Source: Unio delphinus
Taxonomy: Eukaryota; Mollusca; Bivalvia; Unionida; Unionidae
Assembly (NCBI GenBank): GCA_029339505.1
Contig: JAQISU010000155.1
Span: 20,588,001-20,652,000, forward strand
Reading direction: 5' to 3'
Length of the DNA: 64,000 bases
The notes under the pieces are model-generated. The model was given only the letters and a program-made list of their open reading frames with translations, had not been told where the DNA came from and ran no database searches. A program made the position numbers and the translations under genes. Position 1 is the stretch's first letter; each line of letters begins with the position of its first letter. Shown here in pieces: positions 18,331 to 31,715 of the stretch.

Positions 18331-21300
18331 TGTTTAACTGTCAGGTAATGAAGCACTATGCAAACAAAACTCTACAACTAACCACGGAATCCAATACACA
18401 AGAAAGTGAAAAAATACAACATGCATCCAGACGGAGGGAAAATGATTCTTTTTCAGTTTTTTTTATTATTAAGTAAAACTATAACTGTGTTTATTGCCAG
18501 AAAACAAGCATTGATGATAAAACTAGCGCTTAGGGAAAAGTATGTCACAATTACAATTTTCTTAGCATCATTATGTGTGTTCCTCTAAAGATATCCACTC
18601 ATTAAGTTTCCTCGGACTTTGTAATGATCTAAAAAAGTTTGAATAGCGCAAGTTATTAAAAACAACTATAAAAACAACTAGCATAAAGTATGGTGATGTT
18701 GAATTCAAGATGAAGGAGTAAACATTACATTTCCTACCCAACAGAGGAAAGTGACCAAAGCATTTAACTGACAGGAATGGAAGCTTTAAATAATAGCAAA
18801 GTATTATAACATGGTCCAAGTAACTAACTTGTAGATTTCTCCGACTGTATGCAGACACTGGACTTCATCAATGAAGTGCAGTTACCACCAAAATATAACA
18901 CATATTTGGCATATGAAATGTAGATATTTGTGACGGTGCAGTTGTATTCCTTGTGAGAAGGCGAGCATGTTACAGTGAAACAGCGGCATATTTATACATT
19001 ACACAGGGACACGAGAAGTCACTGGAAGCTTCAATTTATTAAACAACCTTGATGACTCTGGTGATGGTTCAGTTGTACTCCACAACAAGGTGGAGTATGT
19101 TACAATGTACTAGCACCTTATACATGGGCATGTAAAGTCACTATGCAAAATGCATGTGTATCTAACCAAAGAAATACTTTTTTCCTGTACATAAAGTAGG
19201 CGCCTTGACCCATAGTTCATATGCTTGTTACCCTGTTAATTATTTGGCGGAAAACTCTTTCATAAGACTTTTTTCAAACCTTGAGTTTGTAATGACTTGT
19301 CACGCCCATGCAACTGTATAAGGTAAAAAACTGATATAATAACATGAAATATGATGAAGTCTATAACGAATAAATGGTCTTAACTAAGCAATAGAAAAGA
19401 ACGAAAACTAACGTTTTGTAAAAATTCAACAAATAATGTATTTCCACAGAATACAATATGAACATTTAAAAAACGAATCGTCAGAATTGCGAGATAAAGC
19501 CCAATTAGTCCAGAAAGTTCTATTACTAGTCATAATGGAATAAATTTATAAATTGAATTAATTTAAATTTATAATTAAACGAATGCGATGTTCGGAATAA
19601 GATGCAGCGCAGAATACGTTGAAATGTCCGTATTTTGAATCTGTTAATGTATCAATGGCATGAAGTGTGATGATATGCAGAGTCCTCCAATTAATTACAG
19701 TAATATAATCCATGATGTCATTGTCTGAATTCACTTTAATTCCAAACTAAGTTTTCTGTCTAATAAACTTATGTAACATTTTGAAATTACAGAGAATAAT
19801 ATTTTAGTAAATAATTCCAGCCTAATCAAAATCTGAACACAATATACGATTCTATTCCTAATTTCATCGCAAGAATGAGTAATTTGTCAAGTAAACAAGA
19901 TTATAAACCTCTTAACATTATCTAGATCATACTTACTATTTTCTGAAATATTCTGTCATTTTGTGAAATGCTCCGTTCTCGAACATTATATATAAGACAA
20001 GGTTTTTTTTAAACTAAAAGTATAATTATAAAATGTTGTAAATGTCCGGCAGACCAGGTAACTTTATGGAGAATTCCAGCGTCCTAGGCTCAGACCTAAA
20101 TAAATATGTTTACCTCTATTGATAATGGTCCTTAAACTATTTAATCCGTGTTCATAGAAAGAAATATTAGCAATGTATTATTTGTTTGCAAACAGGTGTT
20201 ACTGGTTAGATACAACATGACTTGATTTTTTTACAATTATAAATCATAACATAATCATGGAGAAAACAACCCTTACAAACAATACAAATTAAACATGCAT
20301 AAAGTTCATCTACATATAAACATCACCATGGATACCAAACTAACGAGCCAGCATCAAACGGTTTTATGTAAACTGAGTTCAAATGTTTGGTTAATAAAAT
20401 GACAGATACAAACACCTGCAACTTTCTCTGGGTGGCGGCCGGAAAAGCGATTTGTAAAATTACACACTATGATGTAAATAACTGGATAGCACCACGTCAT
20501 GGTGCAGGTTAGGCCCATGGACTGGTGGATAGCAGCACAAAATCAAAGACCCAATTATGAGTGCAATATATGCAACGTTCAGGTACATATTATATTCAAA
20601 CATGAATATTTTAACTCTACAATTAATTAATTACATTTGCTATATGAGTAGAACCTGGGTATTGCCTTTAGAGTTAGATAGAAAAGAACGGGAATTAATA
20701 ACTGTGAATAAAGTATTGAACCGAATTAAATTACTCTAATCACCGCCACATCCAACCCAATTAGACGAGTGTTTCTGGAAAGATTTGGGAGACAAATAAC
20801 TTTCTTGAAAAATGTCTGTTGAATTTTTTTCGTTCTTTAGAAAGGATTTTTCTAGCGACCAAACAATTGTAAAGTGTTCTTATTAATATCAGTAAATATT
20901 GTATACTCCATCTATGATATGGACAAAGAAGGTCCACTCTCCTTATTCTAATTACATCTCCCCTTATGTCCAAACAGAAAATTGAGTTTGATGTGCGATT
21001 AGCTTTTCCTTATAGCCCATGGTTCAAATTTTAAAACGCTGAAATGAAAGTTTAAATACTATGTTATCAGCTATCATTACTTGTGCGAAAATGAACAAAA
21101 TACACACAGTAAACTGTAACTAAACATCCTTATAACTGGGTTAAATCTATATTCGGTTCAGGGTAAATTGTTGTCTGATAAGATGCTGTACATTCAGGGA
21201 CACTGGTTTAAACATTAATATGTATAAGAACTTAGGGAAAATGAATAAACTTTAAGTTTTCATTGGGAATCACTTGATAGACTCTATGAAACATAAATAC

Positions 21301-21589
21301 TACGAATTCATACTATAATATTGGTAGGGGATATTAAAACATGGTACCATTTATCCATGAATAGAGCTTGTGTAATTATTATAATCAAGTGTTTTAACGA
21401 TACGTCATTCGTTGATCATAGCCTAATCATTAAATTGATAAATACATTTTATAATGTATGTATAAATGTTCAAGAGTTTATCTTACACAATATTGTCTCC
21501 CCTTGTTTGGCAGTGTCATATGGTCTCCATTATCCAAGACAACTCTCAATATTACTTCATGAGTACAATATTTGTTTACACTAGGTTAA
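17548..21589. other. No gene recognised; AT-rich DNA with minor repeats
   Basis: Contains a second (GT)n array (18265-18329) and a diverged duplicate pair (about 18928-19030 and 19055-19146, sharing a TGCAGTTGTATTCC...AAGTCACT pattern). Short frames at 18144-18588 are built on the microsatellite or are isolated. No splice-bounded conserved coding was found by eye. Confidence 0.5.
18265..18329. repeat. (GT)n microsatellite
   Basis: About 65 bases of uninterrupted GT. The Val/Cys or His/Thr open frames across it are artefacts. Confidence 0.97.
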
Positions 21590-22055
<466 letters not shown>

Positions 22056-22909
22056 AAGTAAGCACTATGACTCGCAGCAATACGATTCTCTGTCGGATAA
22101 CAAGCAGGTTTACTTCAATAGTACGTTTTCAATCTTTTATAAGCGAATAGTGATATTTAAGTTATTTTGAGGTAAGACTTGTAAAAAATGATAATGAATG
22201 GAGATTAAAGTCTTCACCTGTTGTGTTTTTTGTCCCTCATTATTTACACTTCTAGAACAATTAGTTATGAAGATGCAAGACAACTTTAAAGGACCAAAGA
22301 CCGATGTTCTTAATGTCCTCATTGTCATTTTTTAAATTAAAATTTAAAATAAAATAAAATGAAAAGTAGATCATAATCTAAAACTATAATGAATATAAGG
22401 AAAGCTTACTTTTTAATACCTTTTTATTTTTAATGCAACCTTTTTCCTATAAACTTGCCTTTTATATGTGCTGCTGGTGTTTGTAATGGTGCAAAATTTA
22501 CGAAGAACATTCTGTCGTGGTCAGCGTGACACGTAAACATTAGGGTTGACGTATGGGCTAAAGCTAGCAATAAACTGCTTATTGCGAGTGGTATGCTGTG
22601 TTTGGGATATGGCTTGAACTGAGTCCGCTAGATAATGGTCAGAAGTATGGAAGAGGTCGATGTTAACATAAGGCCAATAGCAGAAAATTAAGCGTTGAGA
22701 CAAATAAGTGCAAAAATGTTGGGAAATCTTGGGCCAATTGATACAACTGCAGATAGGGTGAACCCACCTTTTGCTACTTTATCAGTCGTTAGTGGTGGTG
22801 GTGGTGGTGGGGGTATACAATTTTTGTAGGTATTTTTTGTTTACCAACCCGGGCATTTCATTGAGGTTTCACCCTCTCTGATGGTGTGAATTAAATCATT
22901 GTTATATCA

Positions 22910-23458
22910 ATAATAGTTAGAGAAGCGCATACCACGTAGTTAGCACGAGAGCGACTATAAGCAATTAAGAAATTAATACCAATCCGTGATTCTGTCAGGC
23001 GACAATTACAAGAACGTCAGGAATCTCAGGCTGATTATGCGGAAAGTTCTCAACAATTATTTAAACACGTTAATGAAACAAATAAACCTCTTCTTCTTCA
23101 ACTTAAAAATGATAGCTGAAAAAAAACTGAAGAAACATCAAGACTTTTACAAGATCTTCCAGTTCGAATGCCTCAACTAGCAAAACCTATTACTAAAGAG
23201 GAGAAGAAAAAAAACTGATGAGAAATAATCGAAGAATTACGTAATAAAATTACTGAAAATACTTTAAAATTAATCGATAAAACTGATCCAAATGAGTTTC
23301 CATCTCTTGTTGTTACGACTTATGAAAATAGAAGAAAAAAATGTTGAATCCAACACATGGAAAATATAAAGTAACCCCCTCTTGGAGAGACACTCTCGGT
23401 AAGTTAGAAGCTTTTGGTTTGGCGTTATTGACGTTATTTGTTTTTTCATTTTTGTGAA
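22910..23458 (+). pseudogene. Second Polinton remnant: paralogue of the 8039-8416 gene
   Basis: A plus-strand frame (starting near 22913) shows the same N-terminal order as the gene at 8039-8416: EA-TT, then LARERL, then IKK-IP-RDSVR-L. That is more than twenty matching positions, including the run around RDSVR. It then continues as a Gln/Glu/Lys-rich coiled coil and ends with a PTHGKYKVTPSWRDTLG segment. Several stops (22937, 22958, near 23117 and near 23217) and one frameshift near 23340 show decay. No neighbouring Polinton genes were found, so it is an isolated fragment or part of a heavily deleted copy, in the opposite orientation to the main element. It carries more stops than the main copy of this gene. 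Confidence 0.75.
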
Positions 23459-24119
23459 ATCTTTACCGTTTAAACAAATGATGTTTCAGCAAAAGGTGGC
23501 TTCACTGCTGATACAGGTGTCACATGATGATATTTTCCAGAGTAGTCAGTAGTAAAATCGGACTATAGATGAGAATTCTTACTTCGATGGGAGTGTTCAT
23601 ATTTTTTGTGAGTAAGGAAAGTAATCTTGATTGGCTTTGCTAAACAAACAAAAAAGGGAGGGGGTCCCAGATAGATCAATCACTTGATTATATGAAAAAA
23701 TATGTTCTGTCTGTATAACAAAACGTCTAACTAAATTTCGCATACATTTTGTAACTATATGTCCCAGAGAAAGTGAATCATTTAAATGTAATGTTCTAAT
23801 TCGTTGCGTTTATGTAATTGATTAAATTGTTATAGTTTAAATACTGAGGTTCGTGTTATTCTATTATATATCTCTGCTCAGATTTCTCTTAATCCATCCA
23901 TTAATTTCATCCTTTTTTTTATTGTACTCGATCTGGGCAATAACACCCTGCTCTATCATCTCCTATAACGATAACCAAAATACAATAAGGAGTAGGGATT
24001 TCACATCATCACCCACCTTCTGACAGTGTTATCTCTCTTTTCGTTTCACTGGTGCGTATGTAAAGCGGTGTCAGAGATATAAGTAGCCTTCTTTTAAGTT
24101 CGTCAAAACAAGTACTAGA

Positions 24120-24120
24120 C

Positions 24121-24202
<82 letters not shown>

Positions 24203-24290
24203 CTTTTGTATAGGGTCTAATCTTTACACGTTCTAAGTGCTTTACAACATATATAATGATATGACTATAAGAAACCACCACGAAATAAGA
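24120..24290. repeat. (AAT)n microsatellite with dispersed flank
   Basis: (AAT)n at 24121-24200 is followed by TTTGTATAGGGTCTAATC...AAGTGCTTTACAACATATATAAT. The same flank follows a shorter AAT tract at 40262-40345, so the microsatellite belongs to a dispersed repeat. Confidence 0.8.
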
Positions 24291-24381
24291 AGGGGAAAAA
24301 AAACACGCTGAAAATATTTGAAGTATGAAACATTTTTAGGTCTTTAAGGTGTGACATGGGGGGGTGTCTTCTGGTTGAAAG

Positions 24382-24533
24382 TAGGGACGTCAGTTGGGGT
24401 GGGGGTTGAGCTAGGATTCTCTCCTCTGAATTTGCAGGTGCTGTAAAATTGATGTAGCCTATAGACCAAAACTAACAGGCACGTAAAGTTTTGCCCCACC
24501 CCATTGAAGATTTTTGTTTTGAAATTACGTCCC
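24382..24533. mobile_element. Small MITE with 10-bp target duplication
   Basis: Ends are inverted repeats (AGGGACGT at 24384; ACGTCCC at the right). TGGTTGAAAG occurs at 24372-24381 and again at 24534-24543, directly flanking it. An internal GGGGTGGG/CCCCACCCC pair extends the hairpin. Confidence 0.75.
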
Positions 24534-24748
24534 TGGTTGAAAGCACGCTACGAGGAGTATTATGACATATTTTATTGCCATTTCTTATGCATACTTTGGT
24601 AAAATAATTATTGTTTGAGAGGAAATGAGAGGTATCATAATGAAGGGGTTATTATTATGAAAAGTTTTCAAGTGCGCCAAAACAAGAGTCACTGGAAGAA
24701 TTTAACCAACAAATCATGGAAAAATGAAGCTAAGTTGTCATAGAAGAT

Positions 24749-24926
24749 CAGTGCCGGATTACGAAATAGGCAGAGTTTACACCAGCCTGTGGACCCCACG
24801 CCTGTTATTGTTAGGGGCTCCGACACAACAGATCATAATAATAATAATAATATGAGATAATTGGGGTGGGTGGGTAAGCAAGATTTAGACTACCTAAGCT
24901 GGCCTACACAGGGTTGAATCCGGCAG
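24749..24926. mobile_element. MITE-like element with TGCCGGATT ends
   Basis: TGCCGGATTA at the left and its near complement AATCCGGCA at the right bound about 175 bases. A short AAT tract (24836-24850) lies inside. No duplication seen. Confidence 0.5.
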
Positions 24927-26380
24927 AAGGTGCTGCCCACTTTGAATCGATCGTTGAATATGAGCATTCCATGTATCAAATTTACGCTTCAAATTACATA
25001 ATTTTAAAATGAGGCAATTAAAATGAACATTTATTGAGACTTTATGAACAAAACGTGCGCTCGAAACATACTACAAAAGACCTTCAGATTGTACTTTTTC
25101 TTTTGCCTTAATATTCAAAGTTTAGCATCGTCAGTAAAACGTTGTAAACCAGTCTGGCACCACACTTTGTAAGGACTCACTGGACAGTTGTTTTGGCCAA
25201 TTTTTTGTCCAACAATGACCTATAGCAGAAAAATGATAATAATGTTACATTAAAGACATAAATAAAAATGAACTAAGGATTTCTGTTGAAATGATGCTTG
25301 TAAGATTCTGACTGAATAATTAAAATAAAATTAATTCCTCATGCAACTAGTGGCTTTTATACTGAATCAACACTGCCCCCAACCCCTCTTTTTTTACTCA
25401 TTTTTTTCTTTTTTACAGAAAAGGGGTATTTTTAATATTTTCCTGTGACAAAAGAGCTAAAAGAATCAGTATGTGCCTTATACACGAATAAAATTCACTA
25501 GTACTGTAACAAATTAACATACTTTTCATCACCCCTCAACCATCTAGACTTTTAGATATTTACCTCTAGCAGACACATGTAAATACGCAAGCCAAGTCTG
25601 CGGCTCATTTGAAGCCAATGTTACGCATTTGATCTCCAGTGCTAGTCTAACTGTGACAGGCAGTCCCCAACAAGTCAACCAGTTTCCAAGGCTAAGTCAA
25701 AGTAAATCTAACCCACATTAAAGATTTAGCCTATGTGTGAAATGAAAAATGCTAGGATGGTGATAATTAGACCCATGCCTTCTACCTTAAATATTAGGGT
25801 GTCAATATGCGAAACTATCTAGTGAGACCTAAGACTATGTTTGTGTATCAGCTAATGAACGGGGTCGGAAACCAGACTATCTCTGCAGTGTTTGCCAGAA
25901 ACGTAACCAGACTTTCCAATTGATGTTTACATGATCACGCCATTCTCACGCGATTCATCGTACGACAAGTGTATTATAAATCCAGTAAAAGTGTGAATGT
26001 AATTTTTTGGGGTTTTGTAAGTATTATAGTTATGCAGAATAGATCGCTTAAAAACTGACTATATAATAAGTAAATATTTTCAATGAAAAGTTTATGTGAA
26101 TTAAATATTTCCTGTTCATGCACGGTATAACTAACTGCCCACGGCCATGTCATGGACACAGGTCACCACTGGTGACCACTGCTACTGATCATTGACCGCG
26201 TGTCATTGGGACAGACAATTGGCCATAAAAACCTCCTATATGTTTTATCTGTCACTTTATTACTTTATTCACTGGAGCTTATGGATTGGCTTGTGTCGTT
26301 GACAAGGACTTGTAAGTACGAACTGTTTCTAAATTCTGTACTGAGTACATCGAGTCAAATAATGAAGAAATTATACTGAC

Positions 26381-26642
26381 CTCCATACCCTCTAAAAGAT
26401 TTATTGCTAGATTGCCTTGAAATTACCTTGAACCCCAGGTCGTCATGCAGGTCACTTAGGCTTGTAATGACACATGTTTTCGGTGTGCATGGAGGAGTAG
26501 AACTATGCTGTAGTCCTTTTAGTAAGCTCTTACCAAAACGCAGTAGTTTGGACTGAAGCATTGTTTTCTGTTTTTGTAAGAGCAGTGTTTTCTGAAACTC
26601 AAGCGGAGGAACCAGTGGTTTCAGAGTAATTTGTTCCAAGAA
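26381..26642 (-). CDS. Candidate coding exon, low support
   Basis: An open minus-strand stretch of about 87 codons is Ser/Leu/Lys-rich and ends at a plausible 5' splice donor (GGAG|GTCAGT at 26381/26380). It has a composition more like protein than the surrounding DNA (for example STPPCTPKTCVITSLSDLHD). Against it: a stop codon lies directly upstream of the open part, no clean acceptor is visible, and I do not recognise the sequence. It could be an exon of an unplaced minus-strand gene or chance. Confidence 0.2.
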
Positions 26643-27724
26643 TCACTAATTTCAGCTGAGAATGTCCAGTTTAAAAATTTTAAAAGGAAAAGGTAGGCAT
26701 AATTTTTTTTCCCCACAGAAACCTTGGGTTCTGAATAATTTTCTTGAAGATATAAAATTGCGTGCATTTTTAAATTTTAAAGTGGATCTAGTGTTATTAT
26801 ACCAACAATTTAATTACTCAAAGAAAAATGTAGTGTTTGGAACTGACAAGAAAAACTGTCAGAGAATATGATAAATTTACTTTTCTAGCAAAACTATGTT
26901 TAGATGTTGATACTAAAAGCTCAATCATAAAAGATCATATTTCAAGAAACTGCCTTAAAACATTTTAAGTATTGATATGCAGTGCTATCAGAATTTGTCA
27001 TTGGGAAATGTTTTGAGATACAAGATATTTCATTTGCTGCTATTAGTCTAGTTAATTTAAAGAAAAAGATCTTGACAAGCTGTTTTATCCATGCGACAAG
27101 TTACTACCTTGCTCACATTTTGTAAAACCAGTTTATTGGGATATCTCGGTTAGTTAGAGTTGTTGTGATCATTAGTATACTTATGTATTGATGTTGTTTA
27201 GTGAAGAAATTGTGAGAGGTCCCAGTAATGAACATTATGGATGTACTTCTTTGGAGTTATCCAAGTTATAGTGTGATATAACTCATTTATCAAAGCCATT
27301 TTTTCTCCAAGTTTAATTTTATATCAGTTTTTATATTTTCTATGAATTTTTCTTGGATAGAGCAATTTGACAGTGACTGACATAGATCCTGAGGAAAACA
27401 TTGCTTTAGTTAAAATATTTTGAGATGTGAATTAGATGGTACTCTACAGTTTTATATTTTACTTTTATAGTAAGATTTCTAAAATTTTAGTTTCCTGTTC
27501 CATACGGTCATTTTCACTTCCTGGACTTCAATGCACTTTCAGATGCTGGTAATGTCTAGTCTTACAAAATCTATTTCCCCTATTTAAATGAGTGCTAAAA
27601 CTAGAGTACATGTACTTATTATTAATTCAATCTGATCTTTGGAGCACATGGGATCAGTCATTTCAGTTAGCTGTGTATATAAATCATATTAAATTTGTAC
27701 AAATACAATTAATAGGACTCCATG

Positions 27725-27879
27725 CAGGCCCGCACCTAGGAAATTCTGGGCCCCAGGCAGCTGACAGAGTTTGGGCTCTTTTCTTGTTTCAATATGTGCG
27801 TATATTTTAAAACGCGGGCCCCTATCTAGCTCGGGCCCCTGACAAGTGCCATGGTTGTCCCCCCCTAGGTGCGGGCCTG
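27725..27879. mobile_element. hAT-like MITE with perfect 16-bp TIRs
   Basis: CAGGCCCGCACCTAGG at 27725-27740 and its exact complement at 27864-27879. CTCCATG is duplicated on both sides (27718-27724 and 27880-27886). The GC-rich interior contains no coding. Confidence 0.85.
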
Positions 27880-28194
27880 CTCCATGGTCTTAAAATAAGT
27901 AAAAGAAAAGAATGATAAGCAACTATATATGTAAAATTTAACAAATACCATTCAAATCATATATTTCCTTGAATAAAAATTGAAAATATGAATAAAAGGA
28001 AAATACAGTATTGCAAATTAAAACCCAAATAATCCAAGTATTATAGACTTATCCTAATGATTCAAGTTTTGCATAAACTTTGTGGAAATCCAAAATGAAA
28101 TCTAACACTGAAAGTATTCATGTGTCTGTGGTGGCCCATATTGTGGTGATGTACCAAGTCTTTTGTTGGATCACAATAATACAATCCAAGGATT

Positions 28195-28275
28195 GGGACC
28201 CCAAGTGGTCTAAAGTGCTCACCATTATGGATCATTGCCATCTCACTTCTGTCTACATTGGTTCAAAGTTAAATC
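28195..28275 (+). mobile_element. SINE family 2 fragment (tRNA-like head)
   Basis: CCCCAAGTGGTCTAAAGTGCTC...GGATCATTGCCATCTCAC matches the heads at 48100 and 48820. The rest is missing. Confidence 0.6.
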
Positions 28276-28359
28276 CTATCATCACCATGCCTCATAAAAG
28301 AAAATCATATCAGCAGTTTTCACCAGAGAACTTCATATGGTGTCCAGTTGATCATGCTT

Positions 28360-29110
28360 GAAAATAATTCCCAGGACACCCAATATGGCCACCGTGTTGA
28401 TTATCTTGAAAATCTTGTTATCACTACCCCTGAATGAATGGTCATATCAGCATGGGATTTTCATAGAAAGACTTCTTATGGTGTCTGTTTGAACTTAAAT
28501 GAAAATGGTGCTGATCTGACATCTAAAATGGTCATCACAGCAGGCATCGTGAAAGTCTTGTTATTGCTTCTGATTGGAAATGAATGGGTGTATCAACATG
28601 GGGGTTTGCCAAATGATTTTTCATGATGATAATAGGTTCTTTGTGAAAGTTATGGTGCTCAGACATGCAGTATTACTGCTGCAGGGGCCACTTTGAAAAT
28701 CTTGTTATCAATACTTATTCTGAATGAATGGCCATATCAGCATAGGGTTTCCATCAAAAGAAGTTTTACACTGTATAGTTGGTTACAGGGTTCTTCAAGG
28801 ATGCCAGAATCGGTGAAAATATATGCATAGTTTAAATATTTGAATTGCATAAAGGGGCCTCTGCTTTTTTTGGACAAATTCTCATTTATAAAATTAAAGA
28901 ATGACAAGGTGTAAATCACAAACAATAAAGCTTATCACTGTTTTCAATAATATTTTAAATCTTTTGTTATAAAAATAATATTTCATAAAGAATGAGCATT
29001 AATGATATGATGACTTTTTATATTTGTGAGACAGCAATATATCCATAATGTACTACAGTAGCCATTTTGAAAGTCTTGTTATTGCACTGTGATCCCCCAA
29101 AAATAGTTTT
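28360..29110. repeat. Diverged tandem repeat, family T (~150 bp unit)
   Basis: Successive units share GAAAATGGTGCTGATCTGAC, then ATGGCCAC, CTTGAAAATCTTGTTATC and GAATGGTCATATCAGCATGGG. The same unit occurs singly or in tandem near 41100, 41690, 47120, 56640 and 57230. Confidence 0.65.
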
Positions 29111-29807
29111 TGTAAAATATTTTTTTTTTTTAACAAGATGCCTGCATCCAACATTATAGAATGCTTGTATATAGATAGTGGAGTTGAAAACATAGGTCAC
29201 AGCTGACCTAAGAAAAATGGGTTTTTAGCATAAATACTTGTGTTCAAGGTCATTTTGACTTGAAGAGGTAATTAATCTCTGAATGATACATTAAGTCAGA
29301 ATTAGATACCTTTCACAACCTTCATCAGTAACTTGAACAGACTGACAGTGTCAAAGTTTAATGTTGATATGATGGTATGATGGTCAGATGTTATAGTAAT
29401 ACAAACTACAAGAAGTACAGTGATTTCTTTGGGGTAGTTTGTAGTTCCTTGATTAAGGTTTTTGCTGGTTTAGTATTTTTAACTCAATAATTATGCAGGC
29501 CAATGGTACATTTGTGTGTGTATGTGGTTTTTTTTTTTTAACTGAAATATTAAGCACAGAGTGGGAATATACTAATAACATGCTGTTCAGGGTTCTCTTG
29601 TTGTCAGATTTAATCATTTGACCTTCATGATAACCTATATTATGTGTTCTGTCAACACAGTATATTAGCACTGGTTGATAGTATGAAAATGATTTGATAT
29701 ATAGATTATATGGAGTCTACTTCAGACAGGAGGTGAGTTATGAAAGAATTGTTTCTAATTAAAGAAAAATAATTGTCAAGTTCATTAAGATATGAGAGAT
29801 CAGCACA

Positions 29808-29862
29808 GTAGAATATCAGTTATCCAGATGTTATTTATCCAAATTGTTTGCCCAAATGGAGG
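29808..29862. mobile_element. MITE end (pogo/Tigger-like), fragment
   Basis: CAGTAGAATATCAGTTATCCAGATG followed by TTATCCAAATTG resembles the ends of short pogo-like elements. Only one end is recognisable. Confidence 0.3.
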
Positions 29863-30009
29863 TTCCACAATCACATACCACTAAAGACTGAAATGCCCGA
29901 TCGATAAAGAATCAGTACTCTTGATGACATATTTTGGACAGAATCATTGTGTCCCATAGGATTTGTGGAGTTTTAAAAAATATTTTGAATGTAGCTTTAA
30001 CAAGTATAG

Positions 30010-30256
30010 TTCTTTCACTATGATGCCAGTAGTTTGCAGTTTATAATGATGTTTAGCCATGGGGCATCATGCAGCAGACATGTATCATGTCCCACCCAGT
30101 CACATTATCCTGACACAACACTAACTTCTTAATACTGAGCACCAAGCGAAGCAGCTGCTAGTACCAAGTCTTTGGTATGATATGGCTGGGTTTTTGAACA
30201 GATGACCTCCAACATACAAGGTTTATGCTCTGATCGCTTACACAACCAGAGTGGTC
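30010..30256 (-). mobile_element. tRNA-headed SINE, family 1
   Basis: Reverse-oriented copy with the ATGGGGCATCATGCAGCAGACATG body and a degraded head at 30180-30256 (TTTTTGAACAG B-box region). Confidence 0.75.
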
Positions 30257-30529
30257 CAAAACAATTTGGATATATGCTGTTTTATAATACTTGCTTATTT
30301 GTGCTTACACTGCAAATTTTTGATTTAGAGTCAATATGTTTGATTCTTTTTTAGCATAAAATTTTATAAATTCACAGGATTATAATGGTGTATTTTTAGA
30401 TGGGCAAATCCATGTTGTCAGAAATATGCTACTTAGGTTGCTTGATATGCTGATTTCAAGAAAACAGTTTATTAGATGCTTTTGTCCAGCACAGTTGACA
30501 TCATAACTTCATTAAAAAAAATTCTGTCC

Positions 30530-30648
<119 letters not shown>

Positions 30649-30659
30649 GACATACATGT

Positions 30660-30875
30660 GATACCATATGTACTTGCTTATAGGATGAACCCAACTGCAA
30701 AGACAAAGATCTGCCATCAAAAAATGTGCTGGCAGGTCTTGGTCTCTGCAGTTTGTTAGGAGTAATCAGTAAAGCAAACAGCATAGACCCTGATCTGTAT
30801 GCTCATTATGCTATATCATATCAGGATTTTTGTTGTTTACAGTTTGACTAGACTAATAAGCAAGTATATATGGTA
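30660..30875. mobile_element. Palindromic MITE, family M (diverged copy)
   Basis: It has CAACTGCAAAGACAAAGATCTGCCATC near the left and AGACCCTGATCTG with GCTCATTATG near the right, then GTATATATGGTAC. Other copies: 43664, 49737, 50220, 56310. Confidence 0.55.
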
Positions 30876-31434
30876 CTATACTATATTGTGTTAGAGCTCC
30901 TCCAGCACTTTATGCTAGACAAATGAGAGTTTGGTCAGATATATGGAAGTAATATATCCTGATCTCTTTCAAGAAAGTTGTGGTGCTGTTGCATGCAATA
31001 AATTTCAAATGACTCTTGATTTGTCACACATAGCTGTAAATTGGTACATATTTTTTTGACCCAAGCATCAACATGTCAAACTGGCACCCGGTATCTTTTC
31101 CTACAAAATTCCAAACTTTTAATCAAAAAATAAACTTACCATGCATGAATATGAAAATTTAATCTTTCAGCTGATATTGAACATTATATTTACTCTGTCT
31201 TTACAAAGATAATTGAAACACTTGTCCAAATGACATTTGCTTCTGGGAAAAAACTTACCGTTTATGGAACTGCCCAAGAATCTTTAACTTCAAGGTGGAT
31301 GAAGCATGTGGATATTTGTGTTGGAAACAAGGGATTCTATTTCTCTTTGTGCATCTTTTCATTTTACTATGTAAAGTAGCAAGTAAAAGAAATGAATTGG
31401 TACGTGTGTGTTGGATTTTTAACGTAGCTTTACA

Positions 31435-31690
31435 ATTGTTTCAGCCATATCTCTACCATATCTGCAGTGTGGCAGGTTATAGGGATGTCTAGCACTGGGG
31501 CATCATGCTACAGACATCCTGACACCAGGCCGACCAGTCCTAACACTAACATCTTAATGCTGAGCACCTAGTGAGGCAGCTGTTAGTACCATTTTTGTAA
31601 GTCTTTGGCATGACACAAATGGGGTTTGAACCCGTCACCTCCCACATTTTGAGGTGGATGCTCTAACCACTAGGCCACCAGAGCGATCAA
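31435..31690 (-). mobile_element. tRNA-headed SINE, family 1 (well preserved head)
   Basis: Reverse-oriented. The head contains GGCCTAGTGGTTAGAGCATC (A box) and GGGTTCAAACCCC (B box), then the common body. Pol III promoter boxes are intact in sequence. Confidence 0.88.
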
Positions 31691-31715
31691 ATGAATTTGT
31701 TAGAAAATAGAGTGG

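Larger units (their letters stand above)
23459..26380. other. No gene recognised outside the repeats listed
   Basis: AT-rich DNA with the (AAT)n repeat and two MITEs. Frames longer than 60 codons here are isolated or microsatellite-based (for example 24009-24281). Confidence 0.5.

Noticed and set aside
18121..18476. Open frames of poly Val-Cys or Thr-His
   Set aside because: They are translations of the (GT)n array.
24009..24281. Poly-Ile open frame
   Set aside because: Product of the (AAT)n microsatellite.
28080..28361. 93-codon plus-strand frame
   Set aside because: It overlaps the SINE family 2 fragment and shows no conserved protein pattern.
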